Part shown: positions 6,423 to 6,710 of the stretch, piece by piece
Position numbering within the stretch: the stretch's first letter is position 1
Layout of the letters: each line of letters begins with the position of its first letter
NCBI GenBank assembly: GCA_020630305.1
Contig: JAHDBQ010000044.1
Location: 1-6,710 of the forward strand
DNA from: Alphaproteobacteria bacterium
Lineage (GTDB): Bacteria; Pseudomonadota; Alphaproteobacteria; Rickettsiales; Rickettsiaceae
Length of the DNA: 6,710 nucleotides
Reading direction: 5' to 3'
Notes under the pieces: model-generated
The model's input: only the letters and a program-made list of their open reading frames with translations
Told to the model about the DNA's origin: nothing
Databases searched by the model: none
Program-made: the position numbers and the translations under genes

Positions 6423-6432
6423 GATGTATGAT
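6404..6432 (+). promoter_or_regulatory. Probable distal promoter for the DEAD-box helicase
   Basis: TTGATA (6404-6409) and TATGAT (6427-6432) are separated by 17 bp, each with five of six consensus bases. Transcription would start near 6439, leaving an untranslated leader of roughly 125 nt before the helicase ATG at 6566. Confidence 0.55.
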
Positions 6433-6451
6433 GGCACAACATTTTTTCAGA

Positions 6452-6465
6452 TAAGCTCGGGCTTA
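6452..6465 (+). other. Small hairpin in the helicase leader
   Basis: TAAGC (6452-6456) and GCTTA (6461-6465) enclose a TCGG loop, in a GC-richer spot within the leader predicted from the distal promoter. No T-run follows, so it is not a terminator. It may only be a stabilising 5' structure. Confidence 0.3.
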
Positions 6466-6505
6466 ATTTACTACCTGCCTTTAGTTAATAATAATAATTA
6501 ATAAC

Positions 6506-6533
6506 TTGATAGAGTGAGATGAAAAAGTATTTA
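6506..6533 (+). promoter_or_regulatory. Possible proximal promoter for the DEAD-box helicase
   Basis: TTGATA (6506-6511) and TATTTA (6528-6533) are 16 bp apart. Transcription from here would begin near 6540 and give a leader of about 25 nt. It is weaker than the distal promoter in its -10 element and spacing, and the two could be used together. Confidence 0.35.
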
Positions 6534-6565
6534 CAACATTTCACAAAAATTAAGAGTATTAATCA

Positions 6566-6710
6566 ATGGAAAACACAAAACAAGATTTTAGTTCTTTCAA
6601 TTTACCAGAAGCACTGAACCACTCACTGAAGCATCTAAATTTTAAAGAGCCAACTCCTGTTCAATCAGCAACCATCCCTATGGCAATGGAAGGAAAGGAC
6701 ATTTTAGGAT
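6566..6710 (+). CDS. DEAD-box ATP-dependent RNA helicase, 3' partial
   Basis: The first 48 codons are present; the right edge cuts the gene. Residues 9-38 give the Q-motif region of DEAD-box helicases: an aromatic residue (FSSFNLPEAL), then LNFKEPTPVQ with the invariant Pro-Thr-Pro-x-Gln that contacts the adenine of ATP. IP and GKDILG follow, as found just before motif I (Walker A), which lies outside the window. These enzymes unwind short RNA duplexes in ribosome assembly, mRNA turnover or cold adaptation; the RhlE/DeaD/SrmB subgroup cannot be decided from this part. The ATG is preceded only by a weak AAGAG nine bases upstream, but the protein aligns with the family from its beginning. It is oriented as rel but appears to have its own promoter(s). 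Confidence 0.9.
   Translation, partial: MENTKQDFSSFNLPEALNHSLKHLNFKEPTPVQSATIPMAMEGKDILG

Noticed and set aside
1..6710. CRISPR array, tRNA or rRNA genes, insertion sequence ends
   Set aside because: No regularly spaced repeats, no cloverleaf-like segments, no rRNA motifs and no transposase or paired terminal inverted repeats were found.

Overview
The window is AT-rich DNA with tightly overlapping genes. The stringent-response protein has an alphaproteobacterial flavour: its EQLSDI segment before the synthetase core, IGP...EVQIRT, and RCCHPIPGD followed by TGKG.TIHT all fit that class. Together with the base composition this suggests a low-GC alphaproteobacterium, possibly host-associated (Rickettsiales or Holosporales type). 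That placement is inference; there is no rRNA or other phylogenetic marker here.

Left block (1-3015, + strand): three overlapping genes that read as one operon. The first is open through the left edge. It has a large soluble N-terminal part, one membrane helix, a coiled coil and a small alpha/beta C-terminal domain, which is the layout of GspL or of a PilM-PilN fusion. The second is a short bitopic protein with a coiled coil and a C-terminal ferredoxin-like fold, the layout of GspM/PilO. Together they look like the inner-membrane platform pair of a type II secretion or type IV pilus machine. The third gene has no family I recognise: a mixed N-terminal half, a glycine-zipper membrane hairpin and a very lysine-rich tail.

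Middle block (3016-4209): a UmuD-like self-cleaving S24 peptidase on the - strand, without umuC beside it. It has a promoter inside a roughly 50 bp inverted-repeat region. A doubtful small + strand gene encoding a C-terminal membrane helix follows and ends in a convincing rho-independent terminator. After that come a strong promoter and a leader of about 90 nt for the next gene.

Right block (4210-6710, + strand): a complete 713-residue bifunctional (p)ppGpp synthetase/hydrolase (Rel/SpoT) starting at GTG. Next is a 214 bp gap with one or two sigma70-type promoters, then the first 48 codons of a DEAD-box RNA helicase cut by the right edge.

The left operon (envelope machine) and the right genes (stringent response, RNA remodelling) are functionally separate; the UmuD-like gene sits between them in its own transcription unit. 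The most interesting points are the unknown third gene of the pilus/secretion-like operon, the UmuD-like protein with an AT-hook-like N-terminal arm and a non-canonical residue before its catalytic serine, and a changed synthetase motif in Rel.
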